Positions 15,227 through 23,174 of a stretch of DNA of 64,000 bases are shown here, piece after piece; the stretch's first letter is position 1, and each line of letters starts with the position of its first letter. The notes under the pieces are model-generated. The model did not search any database, was not told where the DNA came from, and saw nothing but the letters and a program-made list of their open reading frames with translations. Position numbers and translations under genes: made by a program. This stretch comes from JB111 sp049856175 (GTDB lineage Bacteria > Actinomycetota > Actinomycetes > Actinomycetales > Actinomycetaceae): NCBI RefSeq assembly GCF_049856175.1, contig NZ_JBNDNA010000005.1, positions 124,001 through 188,000 on the forward strand. The letters run 5' to 3'.

Positions 15227-16459
15227 TCAGGGCACGTCGGCCTGGACCAGCCGCCCGGCGCCGCTGACGCTGACGGGCCCCAGGTCGCCGGCGACGAAGG
15301 CGGCCTGACCGCGGCGCAGCGTCGTCGTGCGACCGTCGATCGCGACGTCGATCTCCCCCTCGAGCGCGAGCAGGATCCGCGGGCCACGACCGGGGACGAG
15401 GGCCCGGCCCTCGCCGTCGAGGGTGACGACGGCGAGCTCGAAGTCGTCCACCGGCGCGTAGTAGACGCCGACGCTGCCGCTCACGGTCTCGGGCGCGATC
15501 CGCACGGGCGGTGCCGCCACGTAGTCGAGCGCCTCGAGGACCTCGGCGACGTCGACGTGCTTGGTCGTGAGCCCCGCCCGCAGCACGTTGTCCGACGAGG
15601 CCATGATCTCCACCGCGAATCCCGAGAGGTAGGCGTGCACGGCGCCGGCGGGCACGAACATCGCCTCGCCCGGGTGGAGGGTGACGGGGTTGAGCAGGAG
15701 CGCGACGACGACGCCCGGGTCTCCCGGGTGCTCCCCTGCCAGCTGGCCGACGATCCGGTCGACGCGCGGCGACGGCGAGGAGCCGCTCGCGAGCCGCCGC
15801 GCGCACGCGCTCGCCACCGCATCGACCTCGTCCGGGCCCGGGCGCGTCTCGTCCCGGAGCAGCCGCTCGACGACGTCGCGCACCCCGTCGGCCGACGGCG
15901 CGCGCCGCAGCGTCTCCTCGAGCTCGGTGGTCAGCGTGGTGCCGAGCCCGGCGAGGACCTCGATGGCGCGGCGCGGCGCGCGGAACCCGCACACCGCCTC
16001 GAACCGGGTGAGGGCGTAGACCATCTCCGGCTTGTGGTTGGGGTCGCGGTAGCTGCGGGCGAAGTCGCCGCGCGGGATGCCCGCGGCCTCCTCCTCGGCG
16101 TATCGGCGCCGCGCGCGCTCGAGGTCGGGATGGACCTGCAGCGAGAGGGCGCGGGCGGGGGCGACGAGCTTGAGGAGGTAGGGCAGCTGCTCGCCGTACC
16201 GGCCGACGACGTCGGGGCCGAGGGTCCGGGAGGGGTCCGCCGCGATGTGCTCGCCGAGGGTGCGGCCCGTCGCGGCGTCGTCAGGCGTTCCGCAGGGGCG
16301 CGTGCGCGCCTGTGCCTCGGGGTGCGCGCCGAACCAGAGCTCGGCGACGGGGCCGCCGTCGGGGGTGGTCCCGATCATCTCGGGGATGAGGTCCGCCGAG
16401 CCCCACGCGTAGCGGCGCTCGGCGCCCTCGACGCGCACCAGTCCCGGGACGGCGGACAT
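15227..16459 (-). CDS. manA: Mannose-6-phosphate isomerase, class I
   Basis: A 410-residue cupin enzyme that interconverts fructose-6-phosphate and mannose-6-phosphate, supplying mannose for glycans and mycothiol-independent glycoconjugates. Zinc-site motifs are visible: LSLQVHPD (Gln and His), NHKPEM (Glu) and the VPAGAVHAYLSG segment (His). The N-terminal AWGS and the C-terminal cupin with the RILLALEGE strand are typical. Length is normal. The start ATG has an AAGGAGTGAGC site. It lies alone between rpmF and the kinase gene. Confidence 0.95.
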   Translation of the reverse strand: MSAVPGLVRVEGAERRYAWGSADLIPEMIGTTPDGGPVAELWFGAHPEAQARTRPCGTPDDAATGRTLGEHIAADPSRTLGPDVVGRYGEQLPYLLKLVAPARALSLQVHPDLERARRRYAEEEAAGIPRGDFARSYRDPNHKPEMVYALTRFEAVCGFRAPRRAIEVLAGLGTTLTTELEETLRRAPSADGVRDVVERLLRDETRPGPDEVDAVASACARRLASGSSPSPRVDRIVGQLAGEHPGDPGVVVALLLNPVTLHPGEAMFVPAGAVHAYLSGFAVEIMASSDNVLRAGLTTKHVDVAEVLEALDYVAAPPVRIAPETVSGSVGVYYAPVDDFELAVVTLDGEGRALVPGRGPRILLALEGEIDVAIDGRTTTLRRGQAAFVAGDLGPVSVSGAGRLVQADVP

Positions 16460-16598
16460 GCTCACTCCTTGCGACTCACGCCCGCCCGGACCGGCGGGAC
16501 CCGTCATCCTCCCCCGGCCGCGACTCGGTGGTCGAGCGCCGGACGGGCAGTTCGCCCCGGTCCGCGCGGCGATCGGGTGTCCGGCCCCGGGCACGACG

Positions 16599-16630
16599 AC
16601 GGCCCCGGACCCTGGCGGGTACGGGGCCGT
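16599..16630 (-). terminator. Terminator hairpin of rpmF
   Basis: ACGGCCCCG (16599-16607) pairs with 16622-16630, a 9-bp stem with a 14-base loop, 15 bp past the rpmF stop. Confidence 0.7.
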
Positions 16631-16644
16631 GCGGAACGGGCTCG

Positions 16645-16812
16645 TCAGTCGGTCTCGACGAGGCCCTTCTGGTAGGCCTTCGCCAGACGACGGGGGACCT
16701 TGATCTCGCGACCCTTGACGCGGACGGTGACGAGCTGCGTGAGCTCGGCCTTCCACTGGGACCGGCGAGAGCGGGTGTTGCTGCGGGACATCTTGCGCTT
16801 GGGAACTGCCAT
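16645..16812 (-). CDS. rpmF: 50S ribosomal protein L32, cysteine-free form
   Basis: A 55-residue basic protein starting MAVPKRKMSRSNTRSRRSQW, the L32 signature, and ending GLVETD. The four zinc-binding cysteines found in zinc-type L32 are absent, so this is the C-minus form. In other actinobacteria C-minus paralogues are often repressed by Zur and made under zinc limitation; no Zur box was recognised in the 185 bp upstream. The gene is short and easily missed; the start has GAAAGGAGCGGCAG upstream. Confidence 0.95.
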   Translation of the reverse strand: MAVPKRKMSRSNTRSRRSQWKAELTQLVTVRVKGREIKVPRRLAKAYQKGLVETD

Positions 16813-16997
16813 GACCCTGCCGCTCCTTTCTCGGGTGGACGATCAACGACCCCCAAGGATGCCAGAGCGTGCAGGACGGGGGCCAACCTGCACAGCCTAC
16901 GCGTCGTGTGAGATCCCTCGCCAGACGGGTGGGCGCGCGACGCGTCACACCGGCCGTCTAGGATCGTTGCACTGCCGAGCCCGAGGAGGCGACGACC

Positions 16998-18191
16998 GTG
17001 CCGAACCCGCACGCGGGTACCGACGACGGCGCGGCCGACCCCGCGATCCCGGACGACAGCGCGGCCCGGAACGACCACGACCTCGACGGCGCGTCCCCGG
17101 ACCTCGATTCCCTGTCCCAGGACGAGGCCGCCCAGGCGTCGACCGCCCTGCTCGGCGAGCTCACGGCGGGGATCGCGCACGAGATGACCAACCCCGTCGC
17201 GGCGATTCGCAGCGCGCTCGACCATCTCGCCCACGACCTCGACGACCTGCTCGCCTCGTTCGCCGAGGGCACCGCCGACGCCGATGTCCGCGCCCGGGCC
17301 GGCGACGCGCGGCGCCGCATCTCGAGCGCACGTGACCGCACGCTGCGTTCGAGCGCGGACGCGCGTGCGCTGCGGCGGGCCATCACGGGCGAGGTGGGAG
17401 ACGACGTGCTCGCGCGCCGCCTGGTGGCCGCCGGCGCCGAGGACCCCGCCGATGCCGCCGACCTCGCCGCCGGCGGCGAGCCGGCGATCGAGCGGGCGAG
17501 GCACGCGACCGCCGTCGGGGATGCGCTGCGCCACCTCGACGCCGCCTCGCGCCAGGTTGGCGCGCTGGTCTCGAGCATCCGCGCGCACGTGCGCCCCCTC
17601 CCCCCGGGCGACGAGGTGCAGGCGACGACCGGCACCGAGCCCCCCACGGCCGAGGGTGCCGACGAGACGAGCACCCATGACGCCCGCGCCGACGCCGACC
17701 CGCGCCAGAGCGTCGTGGTGGCGGACTCCCTCAGGTCAGCGCTGACGCTCACCGAGCACCGACGTCGCGGGCTCGGCTGCGACCTCTCGCTCGGCGACGT
17801 CCCCCCGGTGCGCGCCGAGCCCGGCCACCTCGACCAGGTGTGGACCAACGTCCTCGTCAACGCCGCCGACGCGATGGGCGGCTCCGGCACGCTGACGATC
17901 GACCTCACGCAGACCGACGACGGCCTGGTGCGCGTGGTCCTCGCGAACGACGGTCCCCCCATCCCCGCGGGCGACCTCGACCGCATCTTCACCCGTCGGT
18001 TCACCACCAGGTCCGGCGGGCGCGGCGGCGGGCTCGGGCTGGGGCTCGCCCTGTCCAAGGACATCGTCGAGCGCGCGGGCGGGACGATGCACGCACGCTC
18101 GCGCGAGGGACTGACCGAGATGATCGTGGAGCTGCCGCCCGACCCGGGCGCGCACGTGGCGGCATCGGCCGCCGGGAGGGAGACGAGATGA
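16998..18191 (+). CDS. Soluble sensor histidine kinase
   Basis: A 397-residue kinase without membrane segments. Seen: an acidic N-terminus, the H-box ELTAGIAHEMTNPVAAIRS (phospho-acceptor His about residue 60), an N-box WTNVLVNAADAM, and the glycine motifs around GGGLGLGLALSKDIVE. The region between the H-box and the ATPase domain contains an unusually long Arg/Ala-rich helix-forming insert (about 90-170). The start is GTG with GAGGAGGCGACGACC upstream. It overlaps the receiver gene by ATGA, so the two are co-translated and probably form a cytosolic two-component pair. Confidence 0.9.
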   Translation: MPNPHAGTDDGAADPAIPDDSAARNDHDLDGASPDLDSLSQDEAAQASTALLGELTAGIAHEMTNPVAAIRSALDHLAHDLDDLLASFAEGTADADVRARAGDARRRISSARDRTLRSSADARALRRAITGEVGDDVLARRLVAAGAEDPADAADLAAGGEPAIERARHATAVGDALRHLDAASRQVGALVSSIRAHVRPLPPGDEVQATTGTEPPTAEGADETSTHDARADADPRQSVVVADSLRSALTLTEHRRRGLGCDLSLGDVPPVRAEPGHLDQVWTNVLVNAADAMGGSGTLTIDLTQTDDGLVRVVLANDGPPIPAGDLDRIFTRRFTTRSGGRGGGLGLGLALSKDIVERAGGTMHARSREGLTEMIVELPPDPGAHVAASAAGRETR

Positions 18192-18688
18192 GCGAGCCGA
18201 GGCTGACCGTCGTCGTGCTGGAGGACGACCCCGGGGTGCGCTCCGCCGTCGTGCGTGACCTGGAACCGTTCGCCGCGACGGTGCGGATCGAGGAGGCCGA
18301 CACCGTCGACGACGCGTGGGCCATCGTCGACGAGGTCATGGCCGACGAGGACCTTCCCGCGCTGCTGCTCGTGGACCACGGGCTACCGGGCCGCAAGGGC
18401 GTCGACCTGCTCGTCGAGGCCTGGGTCGACCCGCGCACGTCCGACTCGCGCAAGATCCTGCTGACGGCGGAGGCGGACCAGGCGGCCACGATCCGCGCCG
18501 TCAACGAGGGCGGGCTCGACCACTACATCGCCAAGCCCTGGGACCCCGACGTGCTGCGCGCGACGGTCCGCAAGCAGCTGACGGACTTCGTGCTGACGAC
18601 CGGCACCGCGCCCGACCGCCATGTCGACGCCCTCGACGCCGAGCGCGTGGCGCACCTCCTGGGCCGCGAGGAGCAGGCCGCCGAGTGA
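18188..18688 (+). CDS. Receiver-domain response regulator without a recognised output domain
   Basis: A 166-residue protein with one CheY-like receiver: acidic pair EDD near the N-terminus, phospho-acceptor Asp in LLLVDHGLPG, the Thr of ILLTAEA and the Lys of IAKPW. About 40 residues follow, too few for a DNA-binding domain, so output is likely by protein interaction. It overlaps the kinase gene upstream (ATGA) and the YigZ gene downstream (GTGA), which makes a three-gene translationally coupled unit. Confidence 0.9.
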   Translation: MSEPRLTVVVLEDDPGVRSAVVRDLEPFAATVRIEEADTVDDAWAIVDEVMADEDLPALLLVDHGLPGRKGVDLLVEAWVDPRTSDSRKILLTAEADQAATIRAVNEGGLDHYIAKPWDPDVLRATVRKQLTDFVLTTGTAPDRHVDALDAERVAHLLGREEQAAE

Positions 18689-19419
18689 CCGGCTCGCCCG
18701 CCGGGGATCCGGCCGGGGCGCCCGGCGCCGGCCCCGGGACGCCCCGCCCCGACGACGACGCACCCCCCGCCGCCCTGCGGCCCGCGCGCGGCGCACGGGC
18801 CGAGTCCGAGCTCGTGGAGAAGCGGTCGCGGTTCCTCGCCTACGCGGCGCGGGCCGACACGGCCGAGGATGCCCGCGCACTGCTGGCCGCCACCCGCGCC
18901 GAGCACCCGCAGGCCCGGCACCACTGCTCCGCGTGGATCCTGCCCGTCGACGGCGGCGGCCCGCCGGTGGCCCACAGCTCCGACGACGGCGAGCCCTCGG
19001 GGACGGCGGGGCGGCCCATGCTCGACCGGCTGTCGGGCGCGGGGCTCGAGGCGGTGGCCGTCGTCGTCGTGCGGTACTTCGGTGGCACGCTGCTCGGGAC
19101 CGGCGGGCTCGTGCGCGCGTACGGGGACGCCGTCGGTGGGGTGCTCGCCGGCCTCCCCCTGGTGCGGGTCCGGGTCCTCACGCGGTGCACGGTCGCCGCG
19201 GACCACGCGACCGGGGCGCGGATCGAGGCCGAGCTCCGCTCGTCGACGGCCTCGCTGATCTCTGTGCTGGACGTCCGCTGGGGCCCGGACGGGGTCGAGC
19301 TCGACGTCACCACCGACGACCCGGCCGGACTCGACGCGCGGACGGCGGAGCTCTCCGCGGGGGCGGCGCGCACCACCGAGATCGGCCCGCACGAGGTCGA
19401 GCTGACCCTCGACGAGTGA
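18685..19419 (+). CDS. YigZ/IMPACT family protein
   Basis: A 244-residue protein of the YigZ (UPF0029) family, related to eukaryotic IMPACT regulators of translation stress. Seen: the conserved segment KRSRFLAYAARADTAEDARA, then HHCSAWIL, DDGEPSGTAGRPM and RYFGGTLLGTGGLVRAYGDA, which are the family hallmarks. The first 35 residues are a Pro/Gly/Asp-rich leader that is not part of the fold; start GTG overlaps the preceding stop. The biochemical role is not firmly known. Coupling with a two-component pair is unusual for this family. Confidence 0.9.
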   Translation: MTGSPAGDPAGAPGAGPGTPRPDDDAPPAALRPARGARAESELVEKRSRFLAYAARADTAEDARALLAATRAEHPQARHHCSAWILPVDGGGPPVAHSSDDGEPSGTAGRPMLDRLSGAGLEAVAVVVVRYFGGTLLGTGGLVRAYGDAVGGVLAGLPLVRVRVLTRCTVAADHATGARIEAELRSSTASLISVLDVRWGPDGVELDVTTDDPAGLDARTAELSAGAARTTEIGPHEVELTLDE

Positions 19420-19440
19420 GGGGCCGTTCGCCTCCTACCC

Positions 19441-19515
19441 CGACGAGTGCGGTGACCGACCGACGAGTGCGGGGAGCGGATCCCCTCCCTCGTGGGCCGG
19501 CCACCGCACTCGTCG
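19441..19515. repeat. Inverted-repeat element built of CGACGAGTGCGG words
   Basis: CGACGAGTGCGGTG at 19441-19454 is perfectly inverted at 19502-19515; a second direct copy of the word lies at 19461-19474 and an imperfect inverse at 19544-19559. The element follows the YigZ stop and may act as a terminator. The same word family recurs at 27.9 kb and 41.2 kb. Confidence 0.7.
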
Positions 19516-19617
19516 TGCTGGCGTCAGTCGGCGGTCGGTCCGTCCCCGCACTCCTGTCGTGGCCCACCGCCAGGAGGAGGTCCCTCATCGCCAGACGAAA
19601 GTCCCCTCACTCGCGAC

Positions 19618-19646
19618 TTGTTCTAGTTGCAATAGAACTATAGAAT
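19618..19646 (+). promoter_or_regulatory. Promoter with embedded operator for the GntR gene, probably leaderless
   Basis: TTGTTC (19618-19623) and TAGAAT (19641-19646) are spaced by 17 bp, a good housekeeping promoter. The perfect inverted repeat GTTCTA-N7-TAGAAC (19620-19638) lies inside it, as expected for a dimeric GntR repressor. The -10 ends only 6 bp before the ATG of the GntR gene, so transcription would start at or next to the start codon. Confidence 0.8.
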
Positions 19647-19652
19647 GAAGCC

Positions 19653-20006
19653 ATGCAAGTGGTCATCGACACCGCCTCGGCGCAGCCGCTCTTCGAGCAG
19701 GTCGCCGCCCAGGTCCGTGGTGCCGTCCTGGCGGGCGAGGTCGGCCCGGGCGAGAAGCTCCCGTCCGCCAAGGACCTCGCCGCCGGACTGGACGTCAACC
19801 AGCACACCGTGCTGCACGCCTACCAGCTCCTGCGGGACGAAGGGTTCATCGAGCTTCGCCGCGGGCGGGGCGCCACCGTCCGCGAGGACCACCCCTACCC
19901 CGACCCGAAGCTCCTGCGCGCGATCGAGAACGTGCGCCGTGCCGCGACCGAGTCGGGCGTCCCGCTCAACACCGTCATCCACCTCCTCAAGGAGCCGCAG
20001 TCATGA
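19653..20006 (+). CDS. GntR-family regulator, YtrA subgroup
   Basis: A 117-residue regulator with the GntR winged helix (about 10-75): PLFEQVAAQVRGAVLAGEV, LPSAKDLAAGLDVNQHTVLHAYQLL and the wing FIELRRGRGATV. The short C-terminus of about 40 residues is typical for the YtrA group, which has a dimerisation helix instead of a ligand domain. Such proteins usually repress their own operon with a membrane protein or transporter. Here the next gene overlaps by ATGA and encodes a membrane protein. A palindrome in its promoter is the likely operator. Confidence 0.93.
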   Translation: MQVVIDTASAQPLFEQVAAQVRGAVLAGEVGPGEKLPSAKDLAAGLDVNQHTVLHAYQLLRDEGFIELRRGRGATVREDHPYPDPKLLRAIENVRRAATESGVPLNTVIHLLKEPQS

Positions 20007-21109
20007 GCGCCACCGGCCGGAACACGACAAAGCCCGGCCGCGGACCGATCCCGCACCGCGGACGTCGCCTGCTTCTCGGCGTCGTGCTCCCGCTCGCCGT
20101 GACGGCAGCCGCGTGGATCTACATCGCGGTAGTGGCCGGCGACCTCCCGGACCGGGTCGCGGTGCACTGGGGCACCGACGGGCCGGACCGGTGGAGCTCG
20201 GTGACCGAGCTGCTGACGATCCCCGCGGTGATGTGCGGCGTGAGCCTGGCGTTCACCTGCCCGCTCGCGGCGTTCACGGGGCGGCAGTCCATGACCCGCC
20301 GGACGATCGTCGGAATCTCGGCGGGGTTCGCCACGATGTTCGCCGGCATCGCCGTCTCGACGGTGCAGGTCAACCTCACCGACCCGCCGGGCGATCCCGT
20401 CGCCGGCATCGTGCTCGCCAGCCTTGCGGGTCTCGCCGTCGCGGTCGCGGCAGCCGCGGCGGCCGGCGAGGACCCGGTCGTCCCGGCGACCGATCCCGTG
20501 CCCGCCGACGCGGCCCGGGCGGACCTGGGCCCCACCGAGCGCGCCGTCTGGGTCCGCGGGACGGGGGCCTCCGTCAGGACGCTGGTCGTGATCGTGGTGC
20601 TGTTGGTCGGCTCCGGCGTCCTCATCGGCGCCCTCAGCAGCTGGTGGTGGGGCGCGGTCTTCGCGGCCCCCCTCATCGCGCTGGAGCTCGCACTGCTGCG
20701 CTACGTCGTCCGGGTCGACGCCGACGGCCTGGTCGCACGCTCGGCCCTCGGCGTCACCGTGCTGCGGGCACGCGCGGACGAGGTCGTGCGGGCCGACGTC
20801 GTCTCGATCGAGCCGTTCCCCGAGTTCGGCGGCTGGGGCCTGCGCACGGACGTCCACGGCCGCGTCGGCCTCGTCACCCGCAAGGGGGCGGCGGTGCGGA
20901 TCGAGCGCACCGGCGGCCGCATCCAGGTGATCACCGTCGACGACGCCGAACGGGGCGCCGCCCTGCTCAACACCATGGCGGAGCGAGCCCGGCCGGTGTC
21001 GCACATCGAGGACACGCCGCTCGGGAGCGCCACCCGCCCGGGAGCGAGCGAGTCGATCGAGCCGCAGGGACCGGTCGCGGGCGGGCGGAGCGGCACGAGC
21101 ACCGACTGA
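20003..21109 (+). CDS. DUF1648-type membrane protein
   Basis: A 368-residue membrane protein with an N-terminal segment resembling DUF1648: a first membrane helix, then LPDRVAVHWGTDGPDRWSS, and further helices at about residues 74-90, 105-120, 133-153 and two at 188-230. A cytosolic C-terminal domain of about 140 residues follows (VDADGLVARSALGV, then a bPH-like beta pattern). The GntR gene overlaps its start, so it is under the same repressor. A role in cell envelope stress is possible but not shown by the sequence. Confidence 0.85.
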   Translation: MSATGRNTTKPGRGPIPHRGRRLLLGVVLPLAVTAAAWIYIAVVAGDLPDRVAVHWGTDGPDRWSSVTELLTIPAVMCGVSLAFTCPLAAFTGRQSMTRRTIVGISAGFATMFAGIAVSTVQVNLTDPPGDPVAGIVLASLAGLAVAVAAAAAAGEDPVVPATDPVPADAARADLGPTERAVWVRGTGASVRTLVVIVVLLVGSGVLIGALSSWWWGAVFAAPLIALELALLRYVVRVDADGLVARSALGVTVLRARADEVVRADVVSIEPFPEFGGWGLRTDVHGRVGLVTRKGAAVRIERTGGRIQVITVDDAERGAALLNTMAERARPVSHIEDTPLGSATRPGASESIEPQGPVAGGRSGTSTD

Positions 21110-21259
21110 GTACCGGCCCGCACCCACATGGCGGACCGGGCCCACCATGCGTACATGCGAGCGGCACCGATCGGGCACCATGGGGACCGGCCACCGGCTA
21201 AGGTGGTTGAGAGTTCAATCCATCGGTGGCCACTGACGGCCCGTGCAGGGAGGTGACGC

Positions 21260-21331
21260 GTGCGCGACGACCTGGTGTCCCTCGCTCCCCCACCGCACTT
21301 CGGCTTCTGCACCGAGGGCGGCTGTCGCTAG
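21260..21331 (+). CDS. Cysteine-containing leader peptide upstream of cysK
   Basis: A 23-residue open frame, GTG start, preceded by AGGGAGGTG at an ideal 6-base distance, encoding VRDDLVSLAPPPHFGFCTEG and ending GCR just before TAG. It carries Cys at positions 17 and 22 and lies 158 bp before cysK. Small cysteine-containing upstream frames controlling cysteine and sulphur genes are known in actinobacteria (attenuation by ribosome stalling on Cys codons). The last codons are TGT CGC TAG, a typical ending of this class. Its function here is inferred from position, ribosome site and composition; it has no counterpart among annotated enzymes in the window. The region 21110-21259 upstream contains TTGA-GAGT-TCAA (21207-21218), a possible operator, and no gene. 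Confidence 0.72.
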   Translation: MRDDLVSLAPPPHFGFCTEGGCR

Positions 21332-21489
21332 GGCGTCGGGCCCGTAACCGCCGCCAGGCCTCCCGACCCCCCGCCCCGCCGACCCGGCCCCCACCGCTCG
21401 AGCCATGCCCGAGGACGGACCGGGTACGGCCTCGCCGTCATCGGCGCACCCGACCAGCACGCACACCCACCCAACTCTCGGAGGACCCC

Positions 21490-22425
21490 ATGGCCCAGAT
21501 CTTCGACGACGTCACCCAGGCGGTCGGTCGCACCCCCCTCGTCCGCCTCAACCGCGTGACGGACGGCGCCGGCGCGACCGTCCTCGCCAAGCTCGAGCAC
21601 TTCAACCCCGCGAACTCCGTCAAGGACCGGATCGGCGTCGCGATCGTCGACGCGGCCGAGGCCTCCGGTGAGCTCACCGACGGCGGGACGATCGTCGAGG
21701 CGACGTCGGGCAACACCGGCATCGCGCTCGCGATGGTCGGCGCGGCCCGCGGCTACACGGTCGTCCTCACCATGCCGGAGACCATGTCGAAGGAGCGGCG
21801 CGCACTGCTGCGCGCCTTCGGTGCCGAGCTCATCCTCACGCCCGGGCCCGACGGCATGCGAGGCGCGGTGGAGGCCGCCGAGAAGGCCGCCGCCGAGCGC
21901 CCCGGGGCCGTCCTCGCCCGCCAGTTCGCCAACCAGGCCAACGTCGAGATCCACCGCACCACCACCGGCCCCGAGGTCTGGAACGACACCGACGGCGCCG
22001 TCGACATCTTCGTGTCGGGCATCGGCACCGGCGGCACGATCACCGGCGCCGGGGGCTACCTCAAGTCGCAGAAGCCCGAGCTCCACCTCGTCGCCGTCGA
22101 GCCGGAGGAGTCCCCGATCCTCACGGGCGGCAAGCCCGGGCCGCACAAGATCCAGGGCCTGGGTGCGAACTTCGTACCCGAGATCCTCGACACCGACCTG
22201 TACGACGAGGTCGTCGACATCAACCTCGACGCCTCGCTCAACTTCGCGCGCCGCGCCGCCACGGAGGAGGGCCTGCTCGTGGGGATCTCCTCGGGTGCCG
22301 CCATCGCGGCCGCCGTCCAGGTCGCCCAGCGTCCGGAGAACGCGGGCAAGACGATCGTCGTGGTCCTCCCGGACCTCGGCGAGCGCTACCAGTCGACGGC
22401 GCTGTTCGAGGGCCTGGTCGACTGA
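21490..22425 (+). CDS. cysK: Cysteine synthase A (O-acetylserine sulfhydrylase)
   Basis: A 311-residue PLP enzyme making cysteine from O-acetylserine and sulphide. Seen: the PLP lysine Lys45 in NPANSVKDR, the substrate-loop TSGNTG, the GIGTGGTITGAG phosphate-binding loop, and the C-terminal GISSGAA motif. Length is normal. The ATG has CTCGGAGGA upstream. It forms an operon with cysE one base downstream, and expression is probably attenuated through the upstream leader peptide. Confidence 0.97.
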   Translation: MAQIFDDVTQAVGRTPLVRLNRVTDGAGATVLAKLEHFNPANSVKDRIGVAIVDAAEASGELTDGGTIVEATSGNTGIALAMVGAARGYTVVLTMPETMSKERRALLRAFGAELILTPGPDGMRGAVEAAEKAAAERPGAVLARQFANQANVEIHRTTTGPEVWNDTDGAVDIFVSGIGTGGTITGAGGYLKSQKPELHLVAVEPEESPILTGGKPGPHKIQGLGANFVPEILDTDLYDEVVDINLDASLNFARRAATEEGLLVGISSGAAIAAAVQVAQRPENAGKTIVVVLPDLGERYQSTALFEGLVD

Positions 22426-22426
22426 C

Positions 22427-23023
22427 GTGCACGATTCCGGCGTGCCCTTCTGGGTCCTCCTGCGCGAGGACCTCGAGGCGGCCCAGCGCGGCGACCCCGC
22501 CGCCCGTTCCATGGCCGAGGTGGCCCTGGCGTACCCGGGCGTCCACGCCCTGTGGGCGCACCGGGTCGCGCACCGGATGTGGCACGCCGACCGGTCGCGC
22601 GGGCGGCTCCGGCTGCCCGCGCGGCTGCTCTCGCAGGTCGCACGCGCCGTGACCGGCATCGAGATCCACCCCGGTGCGGTCATCGGGCGACGCATGTTCA
22701 TCGACCACGGCATGGGCGTGGTCATCGGCGAGACCGCCGAGGTCGGCGAGGACGTCGTCATCTTCCACGGGACCACGCTCGGCGGGGTCTCGATGTCGAA
22801 GGGCAAGCGGCACCCCACCGTCGGCGACCGCGTGACGATCGGGGCCGGCGCCAAGGTCCTCGGACCGGTGACCGTGGGCTCGGACGCCCGGGTCGGCGCC
22901 AACGCTGTCGTCGTCAAGGACGTCGAGGCCGGCACCTCCGCCGTCGGCGTGCCGGCGAAGGCGATCCGCCCCAAGGTGACGGCCGACGAGGCCCGCTGGA
23001 TGGACCCGGCGATCTATATCTGA
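22427..23023 (+). CDS. cysE: Serine O-acetyltransferase
   Basis: A 198-residue left-handed beta-helix acetyltransferase that acetylates serine, the step before CysK. Seen: the N-terminal helices (RMWHADRSRGRL), GIEIHPGAVIGRRMFIDHG with the catalytic His and Asp, VVIGETAEVG and the hexapeptide repeats through GAGAKVLGPVTVG. The end IYI is the C-terminal Ile that CysE uses to bind the CysK active site and form the cysteine synthase complex. The GTG at 22427 follows the cysK stop after one base; a GTG at 22442 is an alternative, and neither has a clear ribosome site, in keeping with translational coupling. Confidence 0.96.
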   Translation: MHDSGVPFWVLLREDLEAAQRGDPAARSMAEVALAYPGVHALWAHRVAHRMWHADRSRGRLRLPARLLSQVARAVTGIEIHPGAVIGRRMFIDHGMGVVIGETAEVGEDVVIFHGTTLGGVSMSKGKRHPTVGDRVTIGAGAKVLGPVTVGSDARVGANAVVVKDVEAGTSAVGVPAKAIRPKVTADEARWMDPAIYI

Positions 23024-23055
23024 GGAACCAGCCGCATCGAGCTCGTGCCCGGGGT

Positions 23056-23088
23056 GGTGAGGTCGTGCTTCGGACGCACGACCTCACC
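23056..23088. terminator. Bidirectional terminator between cysE and ptsI
   Basis: A perfect 13-bp stem (arms 23056-23068 and 23076-23088, loop TTCGGAC) between convergent genes. It can end both transcripts. Confidence 0.85.
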
Positions 23089-23174
23089 ATGTACGGCACG
23101 ACCTCGACGACGGTGGCGGCCGCACCCGCTGACCAGCCAGCCCTACGGCCACGGGCGCGCACGCTCTCCGCGGC

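Noticed and set aside
15227..16948. A longer manA reaching over rpmF
   Set aside because: rpmF is encoded in the same region on the same strand with its own start and hairpin; manA starts at 16459 with a good ribosome site.
21110..21259. A SAM or other riboswitch upstream of cysK
   Set aside because: No recognisable conserved riboswitch core or pseudoknot elements could be seen; the leader peptide explains the spacer better.
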